Shown: one piece after another, positions 14,221 to 21,359 of the stretch
Layout: every line of letters begins with the position of its first letter
Position numbering within the stretch: position 1 is the stretch's first letter
DNA from: QALR01 sp964466625
Lineage (GTDB): Bacteria; Bacillota; Clostridia; Oscillospirales; CAG-272
Direction of reading: 5' to 3'
Length of the DNA stretch: 21,359 bases
NCBI GenBank assembly: GCA_964466625.1
Contig: CAYXQF010000031.1
Coordinates: forward strand, 1-21,359
Notes under the pieces: generated by a model
Seen by the model: only the letters and a program-made list of their open reading frames with translations
What the model was told of the DNA's origin: nothing
Databases searched by the model: none
Program-made: the position numbers and the translations under genes

Positions 14221-15552
14221 ATGGCGGATCTGCAAAAAAATCTTCCCTGTGCCCTGGAAGCGGAACAATCCGTTCTCGGCTCGATCCTCATTGATCCGAA
14301 TTGCTTCGGCGATCTGACGGAGATCCTCCACGCAGAGGATTTTTATCTCGCGGAGCATGGCGAGATCTTTTGGGCGATGTACGATCTCTATTCCAAAAAC
14401 CGTGAGATCGACCTCGTCACCCTCATTGATACGCTCGTTTCCCGCGGCGTTTACAACGAAGAAGAAAGCAAAAAATATATTAAGATCATTGCCCAGACCG
14501 TCCCTTCCGCCTCGAACGTCCTCGACTACGCGCAGATCGTCCGTGAAAAAAGTCTTTTGCGTTCTCTCATCGGCGCGTCCGACGAGATCCGAGAGATGGC
14601 GTTTTCCGCTCAAGGCGAAGTCAAAGACATCATCGACAGCGCGGAGCAAAAGGTTTTTGCCATCGCGCAAGGCAGTGAATCCAAAGGCTTCGTTCACATC
14701 AAGGAAGCCATCAGCCGCACCTATGCCCGTCTTGATCTGATTGCCAAGGATAAAGATGCCGCATCGGGTACCCCCACGGGCTTTTCCATGCTCGACCGCA
14801 CGCTCGTCGGTCTTGGCGAGGGTGACCTTGTCATCGTCGGTGCGCGTCCCGGTATGGGTAAAACGAGTTTTTGTATGAACATCGCGGCAAACATTGCCAA
14901 ATCCAGCAGAAAAAACGTCTGTGTTTTCTCTCTCGAAATGTCTGCCGAACAGCTTGCCTCCCGTATGCTCTCCAGCGAAGCGCTTGTCGATAGCTATGCG
15001 ATTCGTTCGGGTGATCTCACGTCAGAGCAATACAAAAAGCTTGCCGATGCCGCCGCAAATCTCTCCGAAACCAGTATCCTCATTGACGATACCACCGGCA
15101 TGACCGTCACACGCATGAAAGCCAAGCTTCGCCGCGTGAAAAATCTCGGCCTTGTCATCATCGACTATCTCCAGCTCATGCAGGGCGAAAGACACACAGA
15201 CAACCGCGTTTTGGAAGTCAGTGATATCTCCCGCGGACTCAAGCTTCTTGCCAAAGAGCTTGGCGTTCCCGTCATCTGTTGCGCACAGCTTTCCCGTGGT
15301 CCCGAAAGCAGAACGGACAAGCGTCCGATGCTCTCCGACCTTCGAGATTCGGGTGCGATCGAACAGGACGCGGATATCATTCTTTTCCTCTACCGCGATG
15401 AATATTACAAAGAACCCGGTCCCGGCGAACAAAGTGTGGCAGAATGTATCGTTGCGAAAAACCGTCATGGCTCCACCGGTACGGTAAAACTCGCATGGAT
15501 CGGTCAGTTTACGAAATTCCTCACGCAGGACGTGGAGCATGCAGATGAGTGA
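14221..15552 (+). CDS. dnaB: Replicative DNA helicase DnaB/DnaC
   Basis: A 443-residue hexameric helicase that unwinds DNA at the replication fork. The N-domain (~1-150) begins with LEAEQSVLGSILIDP. The RecA-like ATPase domain has Walker A GARPGMGKTSF (207-217), SLEMSAEQLASRML, Walker B LVIIDYLQLM (311-320), and the sensor region QLSRGPESR, then LRDSGAIEQDADIILFLYRDEYY. No intein or insertion is seen. GGAAAGGA is the ribosome binding site. Gene order rplI-dnaB is common in Firmicutes; the tilS start codon overlaps its end. Confidence 0.98.
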   Translation: MADLQKNLPCALEAEQSVLGSILIDPNCFGDLTEILHAEDFYLAEHGEIFWAMYDLYSKNREIDLVTLIDTLVSRGVYNEEESKKYIKIIAQTVPSASNVLDYAQIVREKSLLRSLIGASDEIREMAFSAQGEVKDIIDSAEQKVFAIAQGSESKGFVHIKEAISRTYARLDLIAKDKDAASGTPTGFSMLDRTLVGLGEGDLVIVGARPGMGKTSFCMNIAANIAKSSRKNVCVFSLEMSAEQLASRMLSSEALVDSYAIRSGDLTSEQYKKLADAAANLSETSILIDDTTGMTVTRMKAKLRRVKNLGLVIIDYLQLMQGERHTDNRVLEVSDISRGLKLLAKELGVPVICCAQLSRGPESRTDKRPMLSDLRDSGAIEQDADIILFLYRDEYYKEPGPGEQSVAECIVAKNRHGSTGTVKLAWIGQFTKFLTQDVEHADE

Positions 15553-16873
15553 TCTTACTAAAAAGCTTCTCCTTGCTGACCGCACCTACGGTCTTTACCG
15601 CGAAAACGAAAAAACGCTCGTCGGTTTTTCGGGCGGTGCGGATTCCATGGCACTTCTTCATGCACTCACCTTATATCTCGGCTGTGAAAATATTGTGGCG
15701 GTGCATATCAATCATATGCTTCGCGGCGATGATGCCGACCGTGACGAGCGCTTTTGCGAAGAATATTGCAAGAAAAACAGCATCACCTTTTTCGCAAAGA
15801 AAGTAAACGTAACTGCTTTATGCGGTGGAAAAGGCTTCGAGGAAGCCGCACGCAAGTGCCGCTATGAGATCTTTGAAAAGCTTGCCCTCAAAACGGGGTG
15901 CACTACGGTTTCCCTTGCCCACACGGCAGACGATAATCTGGAAACCGTGATCTTTCATCTGTGCCGTGGCGCAGGTGCCGCAGGAATCTCCGGGATCCCA
16001 CCCAAGCGCCCTTTGGGCAAGCTCTTCATCGTGCGGCCGCTCATTGATTGCACGAGAAGCGAAATCCTCGCCTACACAGCCACGAACGCCCTCACCTACA
16101 GAACGGATGCCACCAACGACGATACGCGTTATACGCGCAATTTTATCCGCAAAAACATCGTTCCTCTTTTGAAAGAGATCAACCCCACAGCCGCGGAAAA
16201 TGCAAGAAAGACCTCGCACGCCACAGCCGCACTCGAAGCGCATCTGGAAGCGGAAGCCGAAGCGCTTCTCCCTCATGCGAAAACCACCGAAATACCGCTT
16301 TCTGTGCTAAAAGAAAAAAGCGACGCACTTCTCTACGCCGTTTTCAATCAGCTTTATAAAAACGCAGGCGGTGTCGCTCTGCCCGAAGCACAAGCAAAAA
16401 AACTCCTCTCGTTTCTTCGCGAGGAGAAGCGAGGCGTAAGCCTTTCTCTGCCGCGCGGCATCACTGCCGAGCTTCGCGGAGAGCACCTTCGTTTTTTCGC
16501 AAGCACGGAAACAGTCGATATCCTCACCGAAAAAAAATCCTTGCATCTCGGTGAAAACCGCGTGAATGAAAACATCACCGTGCTTGTCGGCGTGCCGTGC
16601 GAAAAACAAAATGCGGCGTATTACCGATGCGCCCAAATCCCAACAGTTTCTCTGAATTCTCTTTGTATCTGCCCGCGCGAAGGAGGCGAGCGTTACCGCT
16701 TCGGCGGCATGACGCGCACCCTGAAAAAGCTTCTTTGCGGTGCGGAAACAAAAAAGAAGATACGTCCCGTTTTCTACGATGAAAACGGGCTCCTCTGGCA
16801 CCCTGATTTCCCTGTGCGCGACAGCGCGAAAAACGTCGAAATGACGACAATTCACTACATCGAAAAACAATAA
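15545..16873 (+). CDS. tilS: tRNA(Ile)-lysidine synthase TilS
   Basis: A 442-residue enzyme that uses ATP and lysine to convert the wobble cytidine of the tRNA-Ile with CAU anticodon to lysidine, so that it reads AUA. The N-terminal ATP pyrophosphatase domain has the PP-loop SGGADS (29-34), INHMLRGDDADRDE, and AHTADDNLETVIFHLCRGAG. Substrate-binding and C-terminal domains follow (RFGGMTRTLKKLL). The ATG at 15545 is favoured over that at 15539 because GGAG (15534-15537) is 7 bases away from the first but only 1 from the second. The start overlaps the dnaB stop, so translation is probably coupled. hpt follows after 19 bp. Confidence 0.95.
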   Translation: MSDLTKKLLLADRTYGLYRENEKTLVGFSGGADSMALLHALTLYLGCENIVAVHINHMLRGDDADRDERFCEEYCKKNSITFFAKKVNVTALCGGKGFEEAARKCRYEIFEKLALKTGCTTVSLAHTADDNLETVIFHLCRGAGAAGISGIPPKRPLGKLFIVRPLIDCTRSEILAYTATNALTYRTDATNDDTRYTRNFIRKNIVPLLKEINPTAAENARKTSHATAALEAHLEAEAEALLPHAKTTEIPLSVLKEKSDALLYAVFNQLYKNAGGVALPEAQAKKLLSFLREEKRGVSLSLPRGITAELRGEHLRFFASTETVDILTEKKSLHLGENRVNENITVLVGVPCEKQNAAYYRCAQIPTVSLNSLCICPREGGERYRFGGMTRTLKKLLCGAETKKKIRPVFYDENGLLWHPDFPVRDSAKNVEMTTIHYIEKQ

Positions 16874-16892
16874 CCGAAAGGAGCATTTCACA

Positions 16893-17438
16893 ATGAATTT
16901 GCACAACGACATCGAAAAAATTCTCATCTCCGAGGAAGAAGTCGAGGAGATCGTCACTTCCATCGCAAAAAAAATCAGCGAAGATTATGAGGGCAAAAAG
17001 CTTTTACTTCTCTGCATTCTGAAGGGTTCCGTTATTTTCATGGGCGACCTTATGAAACACATCTCCATTCCCGTGCAGATCGACTTTATGAAGGTTTCCT
17101 CTTACGGTTCCGGCACAACTTCCGGTGTGCTGAAAATTTCCCTCGATCTGAAGCGCACAGACCTTGACACCACAGATATCCTCATCATCGAAGACATCAT
17201 TGACAGCGGCAAAACGCTCTCCTCTTTGACCAAATACCTCTTGGAACGCGGTGCAAAGAGCGTTCATTCCTGCACACTTCTCGATAAGCCGTCCCGCCGT
17301 GAAGTGGATTTCGTTCCCGACTACACCGGCCGTGAAATCCCCGATGAGTTCGTTGTCGGCTATGGTCTTGACTACGATGAAGATTACCGCGCACTTCCCT
17401 TCGTTGGCATTCTCAAAAGAGAAGTTTACGAAAAATAA
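16893..17438 (+). CDS. hpt: Hypoxanthine phosphoribosyltransferase
   Basis: A 181-residue purine-salvage enzyme that joins hypoxanthine (often also guanine) to PRPP to form IMP or GMP. The PRPP-binding motif ILIIEDIIDSGKTLSSL (~96-112) is intact. The flexible loop SSYGSGTTSG and the end region VGYGLDYDEDYRALPFVG are typical. GAAAGGAG lies upstream. The tilS-hpt pair is conserved in Firmicutes and is usually followed by ftsH; here a terminator follows instead. Confidence 0.97.
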   Translation: MNLHNDIEKILISEEEVEEIVTSIAKKISEDYEGKKLLLLCILKGSVIFMGDLMKHISIPVQIDFMKVSSYGSGTTSGVLKISLDLKRTDLDTTDILIIEDIIDSGKTLSSLTKYLLERGAKSVHSCTLLDKPSRREVDFVPDYTGREIPDEFVVGYGLDYDEDYRALPFVGILKREVYEK

Positions 17439-17446
17439 AATATTGC

Positions 17447-17478
17447 AAAAAAAGAGAGGCTCTCAAGCCTCTCTTTTT
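17447..17478. terminator. Bidirectional terminator between hpt and proS
   Basis: Stem AGAGAGGC/GCCTCTCT with loop TCTCAA, flanked by an A-run and a T-run, so it can end both converging transcripts. Confidence 0.92.
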
Positions 17479-17481
17479 GAT

Positions 17482-19206
17482 TTAGATATCATATTTTGCA
17501 AGTTCTGCTTTCACAAGTTCTTTGATCTTTTCTGCCGCTTCTTCGATCGGGAATTCTCCCTTGAAGGATTTATCACGGAAGGAAACTTCAACAACACCTT
17601 TATCGCAGTTTTTGGGCGAAACGAGCGCACGAACAGGCACGCCGAGAAGGTCTGCATCCGCAAACATCGCGCCGGGACGGATATTTCTATCGTCGTAAAG
17701 AACTTCCACGCCAAGATCCTGAAGCTTTTCATAAAGCGCATTTGCCGTAGCGTTTACGGTCTCATCGTCAGAACGGAGGTTGCAAACCTCAACCTGCCAA
17801 GGAGCGATGGACATCGGCCAGATAGGACCGTAGTTATCGTGACTTTCCTGGCAAATAGAAGCGCAAAGTCTACCGACACCGATACCATAGCAACCCATGA
17901 TGGGGTTCTTAAGCTCACCGTTTGCATCAAGATAAGTCATATCCATGGATTTGGTGTATTTGGTACCGAGTTGGAAGATGTTACCTACTTCGATACCCTT
18001 TTTGATGGTGATATGAGGCATGCCGCATACAGGGCAAACGGCACCTTCATAAATTTTAGCAACGTCAACGTATTCCACGTCACCGATATCACGTTTTACG
18101 TTCATACCGGTGTAGTGGTAATCCATCTCATTCGCACCGCAAACGAGATTTTCAATGCCGATAAGAGAGCTATCCCAAACGGTCTTGATGCCTTTTGCAA
18201 GGTCGATCGCACCGATAAAGCCGGCAACGATGCCGCTTTCTTCGGTGATGGAAGCCGCAGGGTGGATCTCATATCCGAGATAGTTGCGAAGCTTGGTTTC
18301 GTTTACTTCGAGATCACCGCGGATAAACACGATGATGTAAGAATCGTCTTCATTTTTCTGGTATACAACCGCTTTGCAAAGGTTCTTAGCATCAGCGCCA
18401 AGGAATGCGCAAACTTCTTCGATGGTCTTCGCACCGGGAGTGTGAACTTTGGTAAGCGCTGCGATTTCGCCTGCTTCATTTTTCACAACGCAATCTGCAG
18501 CTTCCATATTTGCTTTGTAGCCGCAGGTGGGGCAGATCGCGAGCGTATCTTCACCGATTTCAGAGAGGAGCATAAATTCATGGGAAACACTGCCGCCCAT
18601 CATACCGGAGTCGGATTTTACGGAAATCACATTTTTCGCGCCTGCACGTTTGAAGATGCGTTCATAAGCCTTGTGGCAACGATTATAGTAAGCTTCGAGA
18701 TCCTCCTGAGAGGTGTGGAAGGAATATGCGTCCTTCATTGTAAATTCGCGCACACGGATAAGACCGCCTCTGGCGCGGGGTTCATCGCGGAACTTGGTCT
18801 GAATCTGGTAGATCATGAACGGGAACTGCGCATAAGATTTCGCAGTATCGCGAGCAAGATGCACTGCCGCTTCTTCATGTGTCATACCGAGAACCATGCC
18901 GTTGCCGCTACGGTCTTTGAAACGAGCCATTTCGCTGCCGATGCTGGTGTATCTGCCGGATTCTTCCCAAAGAGTCGCAGGCATTGCAACGGGGAACATG
19001 ACTTCCTGACCGTCGATGCGATCCATTTCTTCACGAATGATTCTTTCAATTTTTGTGGTAATACGCTTGGTGGGCGTGAACAAAGAATAAATACCGTTTG
19101 CCATGTATTTCATGTAACCGCCGCGCATCATGAGCGCATGGCTTGCAATAATACAATCCTTCGGCGCTTCCTTGAAGCGTTCGCCGAGCATTTGGCTGAC
19201 TTTCAT
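17482..19206 (-). CDS. proS: Prolyl-tRNA synthetase, bacterial type with editing domain
   Basis: A 574-residue class II synthetase that charges tRNA-Pro. Visible are the TxE loop THEE (109-112), motif 2 FRDEPRARGGLIRVREF (139-155), motif 3 GCYGIGVGRL, and the C-terminal anticodon-binding domain (~465-574, starting near PWQVEV). The ~180-residue insertion between motifs 2 and 3 (~220-400) is the YbaK-like editing domain that removes mischarged alanine. Cysteine pairs CPTC and CPVC flank it. AAGGAG lies upstream of 19206. It has its own promoter and a ~40-nt leader too short for a T-box. Confidence 0.97.
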   Translation of the reverse strand: MKVSQMLGERFKEAPKDCIIASHALMMRGGYMKYMANGIYSLFTPTKRITTKIERIIREEMDRIDGQEVMFPVAMPATLWEESGRYTSIGSEMARFKDRSGNGMVLGMTHEEAAVHLARDTAKSYAQFPFMIYQIQTKFRDEPRARGGLIRVREFTMKDAYSFHTSQEDLEAYYNRCHKAYERIFKRAGAKNVISVKSDSGMMGGSVSHEFMLLSEIGEDTLAICPTCGYKANMEAADCVVKNEAGEIAALTKVHTPGAKTIEEVCAFLGADAKNLCKAVVYQKNEDDSYIIVFIRGDLEVNETKLRNYLGYEIHPAASITEESGIVAGFIGAIDLAKGIKTVWDSSLIGIENLVCGANEMDYHYTGMNVKRDIGDVEYVDVAKIYEGAVCPVCGMPHITIKKGIEVGNIFQLGTKYTKSMDMTYLDANGELKNPIMGCYGIGVGRLCASICQESHDNYGPIWPMSIAPWQVEVCNLRSDDETVNATANALYEKLQDLGVEVLYDDRNIRPGAMFADADLLGVPVRALVSPKNCDKGVVEVSFRDKSFKGEFPIEEAAEKIKELVKAELAKYDI

Positions 19207-19254
19207 ATCATTTCTCCTTTATTTTCAGATGGAATTTTCACTCTTATAAAAAAT

Positions 19255-19283
19255 ATTATATCATCATGGAAAAGCATTGTCAA
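19255..19283 (-). promoter_or_regulatory. Sigma-A type promoter of proS
   Basis: Minus strand: -35 TTGACA (19283-19278), 17-bp spacer, -10 TATAAT (19260-19255). Perfect consensus. Confidence 0.92.
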
Positions 19284-19348
19284 TATTTTGTTTTATTTTT
19301 TCATGCGCGGAAACAGAGAGGTCATCATTTCGACTAAAAAACAGCAAC

Positions 19349-19384
19349 AAAAAAACCGTCCGGTGAGAAGGACGGCTTTTTCTT
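19349..19384 (-). terminator. Terminator of rpsT
   Basis: Minus strand stem GCCGTCC/GGACGGT with loop TTCTCACC, followed by T7. It ends the rpsT transcript before the proS promoter. Confidence 0.92.
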
Positions 19385-19407
19385 TATGCGATTTCAGAAA
19401 TGCAAAA

Positions 19408-19671
19408 TCAGTTCATGCTGTTGAGCATGAGAGTAAATCTGCTCTTCTTTCTTGCAGCGTTGTTCTTGTGAAGAATACCGTGAGCAACAGCCTGGTCGAT
19501 CTTCTTAACAGCGTTTTTGTAGGTTTCCTGAGCGAGAGCTTTGTCGCCAGCAGCAACAGCAGCTTCGTATTTCTTAAGATCTGTTTTGAGAGCAGTCTTG
19601 AACATTTTGTTCTGAAGAGTTTTTGTTTCGATAACTTTTACGCGCTTTTTCGCGGACTTAATGTTCGGCAT
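19408..19671 (-). CDS. rpsT: 30S ribosomal protein S20
   Basis: An 87-residue, lysine-rich helical protein with the S20 start MPNIKSAKKRVKV and the end HKNNAARKKSRFTLML. It binds the 5' domain of 16S rRNA during small-subunit assembly. The start at 19671 is set by AAGGAGGTG upstream and by length; an in-frame extension to 19719 has no family support. It stands alone with its own promoter, an ~85-nt leader and a terminator. A small hairpin CGATT/AATCG lies just before the ribosome binding site. Confidence 0.97.
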   Translation of the reverse strand: MPNIKSAKKRVKVIETKTLQNKMFKTALKTDLKKYEAAVAAGDKALAQETYKNAVKKIDQAVAHGILHKNNAARKKSRFTLMLNSMN

Positions 19672-19763
19672 CGTGTTACACCTCCTTATCGATTTTGATA
19701 AAAACCGAATCGCGGCCATGAGAGGGTGGCGTTGTATTCCTTTTATCTAGCATTTACCTTACT

Positions 19764-19792
19764 ATCATATCATTTATTTTCACAAATAGCAA
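19764..19792 (-). promoter_or_regulatory. Sigma-A type promoter of rpsT
   Basis: Minus strand: -35 TTGCTA (19792-19787), 17-bp spacer, -10 TATGAT (19769-19764). Confidence 0.8.
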
Positions 19793-19810
19793 GAGGTTTT
19801 TAAAAATTTA

Positions 19811-19825
19811 TTGAAAATTTTTCAA
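19811..19825 (-). terminator. Weak AT-rich hairpin after plsY
   Basis: TTGAAAA/TTTTCAA with a one-base centre, shortly after the plsY stop codon and followed by an A/T-rich stretch. It is a poor terminator, so der-plsY transcripts may run on into rpsT. Confidence 0.35.
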
Positions 19826-19832
19826 AATTTTT

Positions 19833-20516
19833 TCACTTTTTGGATCCAAACGAGATTTTGGATTCTGTACCCGTCCAAAGACGAACGATATTTTTGCGAT
19901 GAAGGAAGATGACCAGCATCGCCATGAGCGTTGTGCAGATGATCTCTGCAGGGGGCGGATACGCCACGGGGAAAGAGATCAGGATATTGAGGATCGGAAT
20001 ACAAAGCGCACACACGACAGAGCCGAGAGAAACGTATCTGGTGAGCGCAACGATGATCACGAACGTCAGCATCAAAAGCACCCAAACGGGCAAATTCAAA
20101 ACAAGCAGCACACCTGCAAGAGAAGCGACACATTTGCCACCCTTAAAGCCATAGAAGATCGGGAACGCGTGACCGATCAGCGCACAAAGTCCGCAGACGG
20201 AAACAAAGCCGAGGTAATACGGCATCACGACAAGACCGATGCAACAAGCGATAACGGATTTGAAAAAGTCACAAACGAAGGTGAGGAGTGCAGCTTTGAT
20301 ACCAAAGGTGCGAAGCATATTCGTGGAGCCTGCATTACCGCTTCCGTGCTCACGAACGTCTGCCTTAAAGAAAAGTTTCGAGAAAATAACAGCAAAATTG
20401 ATACTGCCGAGAAGATAGGACACGATCACACAAAACGCGCCTGCAAGGAAAAGCGCCGTTTGATCTTCACCGTATCCGAGGACACCGATAAGTCCTTGTT
20501 CAAGAAATTCCTTCAT
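19833..20516 (-). CDS. plsY: Glycerol-3-phosphate acyltransferase PlsY
   Basis: A 227-residue integral membrane enzyme that transfers an acyl group from acyl-phosphate to glycerol-3-phosphate, the first step of phospholipid synthesis in most bacteria. The three PlsY motifs are present: SYLLGSINFA, GSGNAGSTNMLRTFG, and GHAFPIFYGFKGGKCVA, among several membrane segments. It is slightly longer than typical (~200) because of ~20 extra N-terminal residues and a short charged tail. GAAAGGAC lies upstream. It follows der by 20 bp, a common pairing in Firmicutes; the frequent third gene gpsA is absent. Confidence 0.95.
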   Translation of the reverse strand: MKEFLEQGLIGVLGYGEDQTALFLAGAFCVIVSYLLGSINFAVIFSKLFFKADVREHGSGNAGSTNMLRTFGIKAALLTFVCDFFKSVIACCIGLVVMPYYLGFVSVCGLCALIGHAFPIFYGFKGGKCVASLAGVLLVLNLPVWVLLMLTFVIIVALTRYVSLGSVVCALCIPILNILISFPVAYPPPAEIICTTLMAMLVIFLHRKNIVRLWTGTESKISFGSKK

Positions 20517-20536
20517 AACAAAATGTCCTTTCGGGT

Positions 20537-21358
20537 TTATTCATCGCCTTTCTGGCGGATTACGAAGCGAATGGGCGTGCCGTGGAAACCAAAGACTTCA
20601 CGCATCTTGTTTTCGAGATAACGCTGATAAGAGAAGTGGAAAAGCTCCGCTTCGTTGCAGAACACAACGAACGTAGGCGGACGAACGCCTGCTTCCGTCA
20701 TATAGTAGATCTTGAGACGCTTACCACGGTCTGTGGGCGGCGGAACTCTTGTGATCGCATCGGAAAGCACGTCGTTGAGCATACCCGTGGAAATACGGAG
20801 AGAAGCCTGTTCGTTGACGTAGTTGATATACTCAAAAAGTTTGGGAAGACGCTGACCTGTTTTCGCGGAAATGAAAAGGATCGGCGCATAAGGCATATAG
20901 GCAAGGGACGTGCGGATCTTATCCGTAAATTCCTTGACGGTATTGTTATCTTTTTCGAGAAGATCCCACTTGTTCACGACGATGATGGTCGCTTTGCCTG
21001 CTTCGTGTGCAACACCTGCGATCTTTTCGTCCTGCTCGGTGATACCTTCCGTCGCGTCAATGAGAAGCAAACATACGTCCGCTCTATCCACAGCGGAATG
21101 CGCGCGCAAAACGCTGTATTTTTCAATCTTATCAAAGATCTTGCTCTGACGGCGGATACCTGCCGTATCAATAAACGTGAATTTGCCGTATTCATTTTCC
21201 ACAAAGCTGTCGATCGCATCACGCGTCGTACCCGCGATGTTGGAAACGATCATTCTTTCTTCGCCGAGAACACGGTTGACAAGGGAGCTTTTGCCCGCGT
21301 TCGGCTTACCGATCACGGCAACCTTGATGGAATCGTCAGGCTCATCTTCGGAAGCGTC
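20537..21358 (-). CDS. der: GTPase Der (EngA), C-terminal part, 5' end outside window
   Basis: The frame stays open to the window edge and gives 273 residues: the second GTPase domain and the KH-like C-terminal domain of Der, which acts in 50S subunit assembly. G1 is GKPNAGKSS, G3 DTAG, G4 NKWD and G5 SAK. The KH-like domain covers RGKRLKIYYMTEAGVRPPTFVVFCN, ending FHGTPIRFVIRQKGDE. The acidic stretch at the edge (DASEDEPDDSIKVAVIG) is the linker between the two GTPase domains. A GTG at 21316 lies inside the domain and is not the start. plsY follows in the same operon. Confidence 0.97.
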   Translation of the reverse strand, partial: DASEDEPDDSIKVAVIGKPNAGKSSLVNRVLGEERMIVSNIAGTTRDAIDSFVENEYGKFTFIDTAGIRRQSKIFDKIEKYSVLRAHSAVDRADVCLLLIDATEGITEQDEKIAGVAHEAGKATIIVVNKWDLLEKDNNTVKEFTDKIRTSLAYMPYAPILFISAKTGQRLPKLFEYINYVNEQASLRISTGMLNDVLSDAITRVPPPTDRGKRLKIYYMTEAGVRPPTFVVFCNEAELFHFSYQRYLENKMREVFGFHGTPIRFVIRQKGDE

Positions 21359-21359
21359 C

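Noticed and set aside
19207..19254. T-box leader in front of proS
   Set aside because: Promoter and start codon are only ~50 bp apart and no specifier stem or T-box motif is present.
17251..19698. 815-residue open frame on the plus strand opposite proS and rpsT
   Set aside because: It starts inside hpt, runs through a terminator, two promoters and two certain genes on the other strand, and has no recognisable domain.

Overview
The window reads as a bacterial chromosome segment from a Firmicutes/Clostridia-type organism, most likely an anaerobic gut clostridium; this is inference from gene content and promoter style. The signs are near-consensus TTGACA-17-TATAAT promoters, AAGGAGG ribosome binding sites, a lysine riboswitch in front of a NhaC-family carrier, the rpsF-ssb-rpsR operon, and surface proteins with BspA-like leucine-rich repeats and InlB-type repeats. 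Most genes are core housekeeping genes. No tRNA, rRNA, CRISPR array, prophage or insertion sequence was seen.

Layout, left to right. (1) 1-690: the 3' end of groEL, a hairpin-rich intergenic repeat and a strong terminator. (2) 957-3135 (+): a GNAT acetyltransferase and an ECF-like sigma factor carrying a ~350-residue C-terminal extension. (3) 3146-3292: two inverted copies of the intergenic repeat flanking a bidirectional terminator. (4) 3294-5225 (-): a NhaC-family transporter behind a consensus promoter, a lysine riboswitch and an attenuator terminator. (5) 5253-6477 (-): rpsF-ssb-rpsR with promoter, leader and terminator. (6) 6517-8133 (+): cardiolipin synthase with its own promoter. (7) 8142-8432: two repeat families and a shared terminator. 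(8) 8436-13597 (-): a tight four-gene operon (lipoprotein with a SGNH-like domain, 86-residue membrane protein, MBOAT acyltransferase, membrane-anchored SGNH protein) that looks like a machine for acylating a cell-surface polymer. (9) 13635-17438 (+): rplI-dnaB-tilS-hpt. (10) 17482-19283 (-): proS. (11) 19349-19792 (-): rpsT. (12) 19833-21359 (-): plsY and the 3' part of der.

How the genes work together. The ribosomal, replication, tRNA-modification, aminoacylation and GTPase genes form ordinary growth operons. The riboswitch predicts that the NhaC-family carrier is switched off by lysine and so probably imports lysine. The least ordinary pieces are the four-gene acylation locus, in which both SGNH proteins carry leucine-rich repeats but in opposite domain order, and the sigma factor whose extension may take the place of a separate anti-sigma factor. 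The acylation locus is the best candidate here for a poorly described system. Its individual families are known, but its substrate cannot be read from the sequence.
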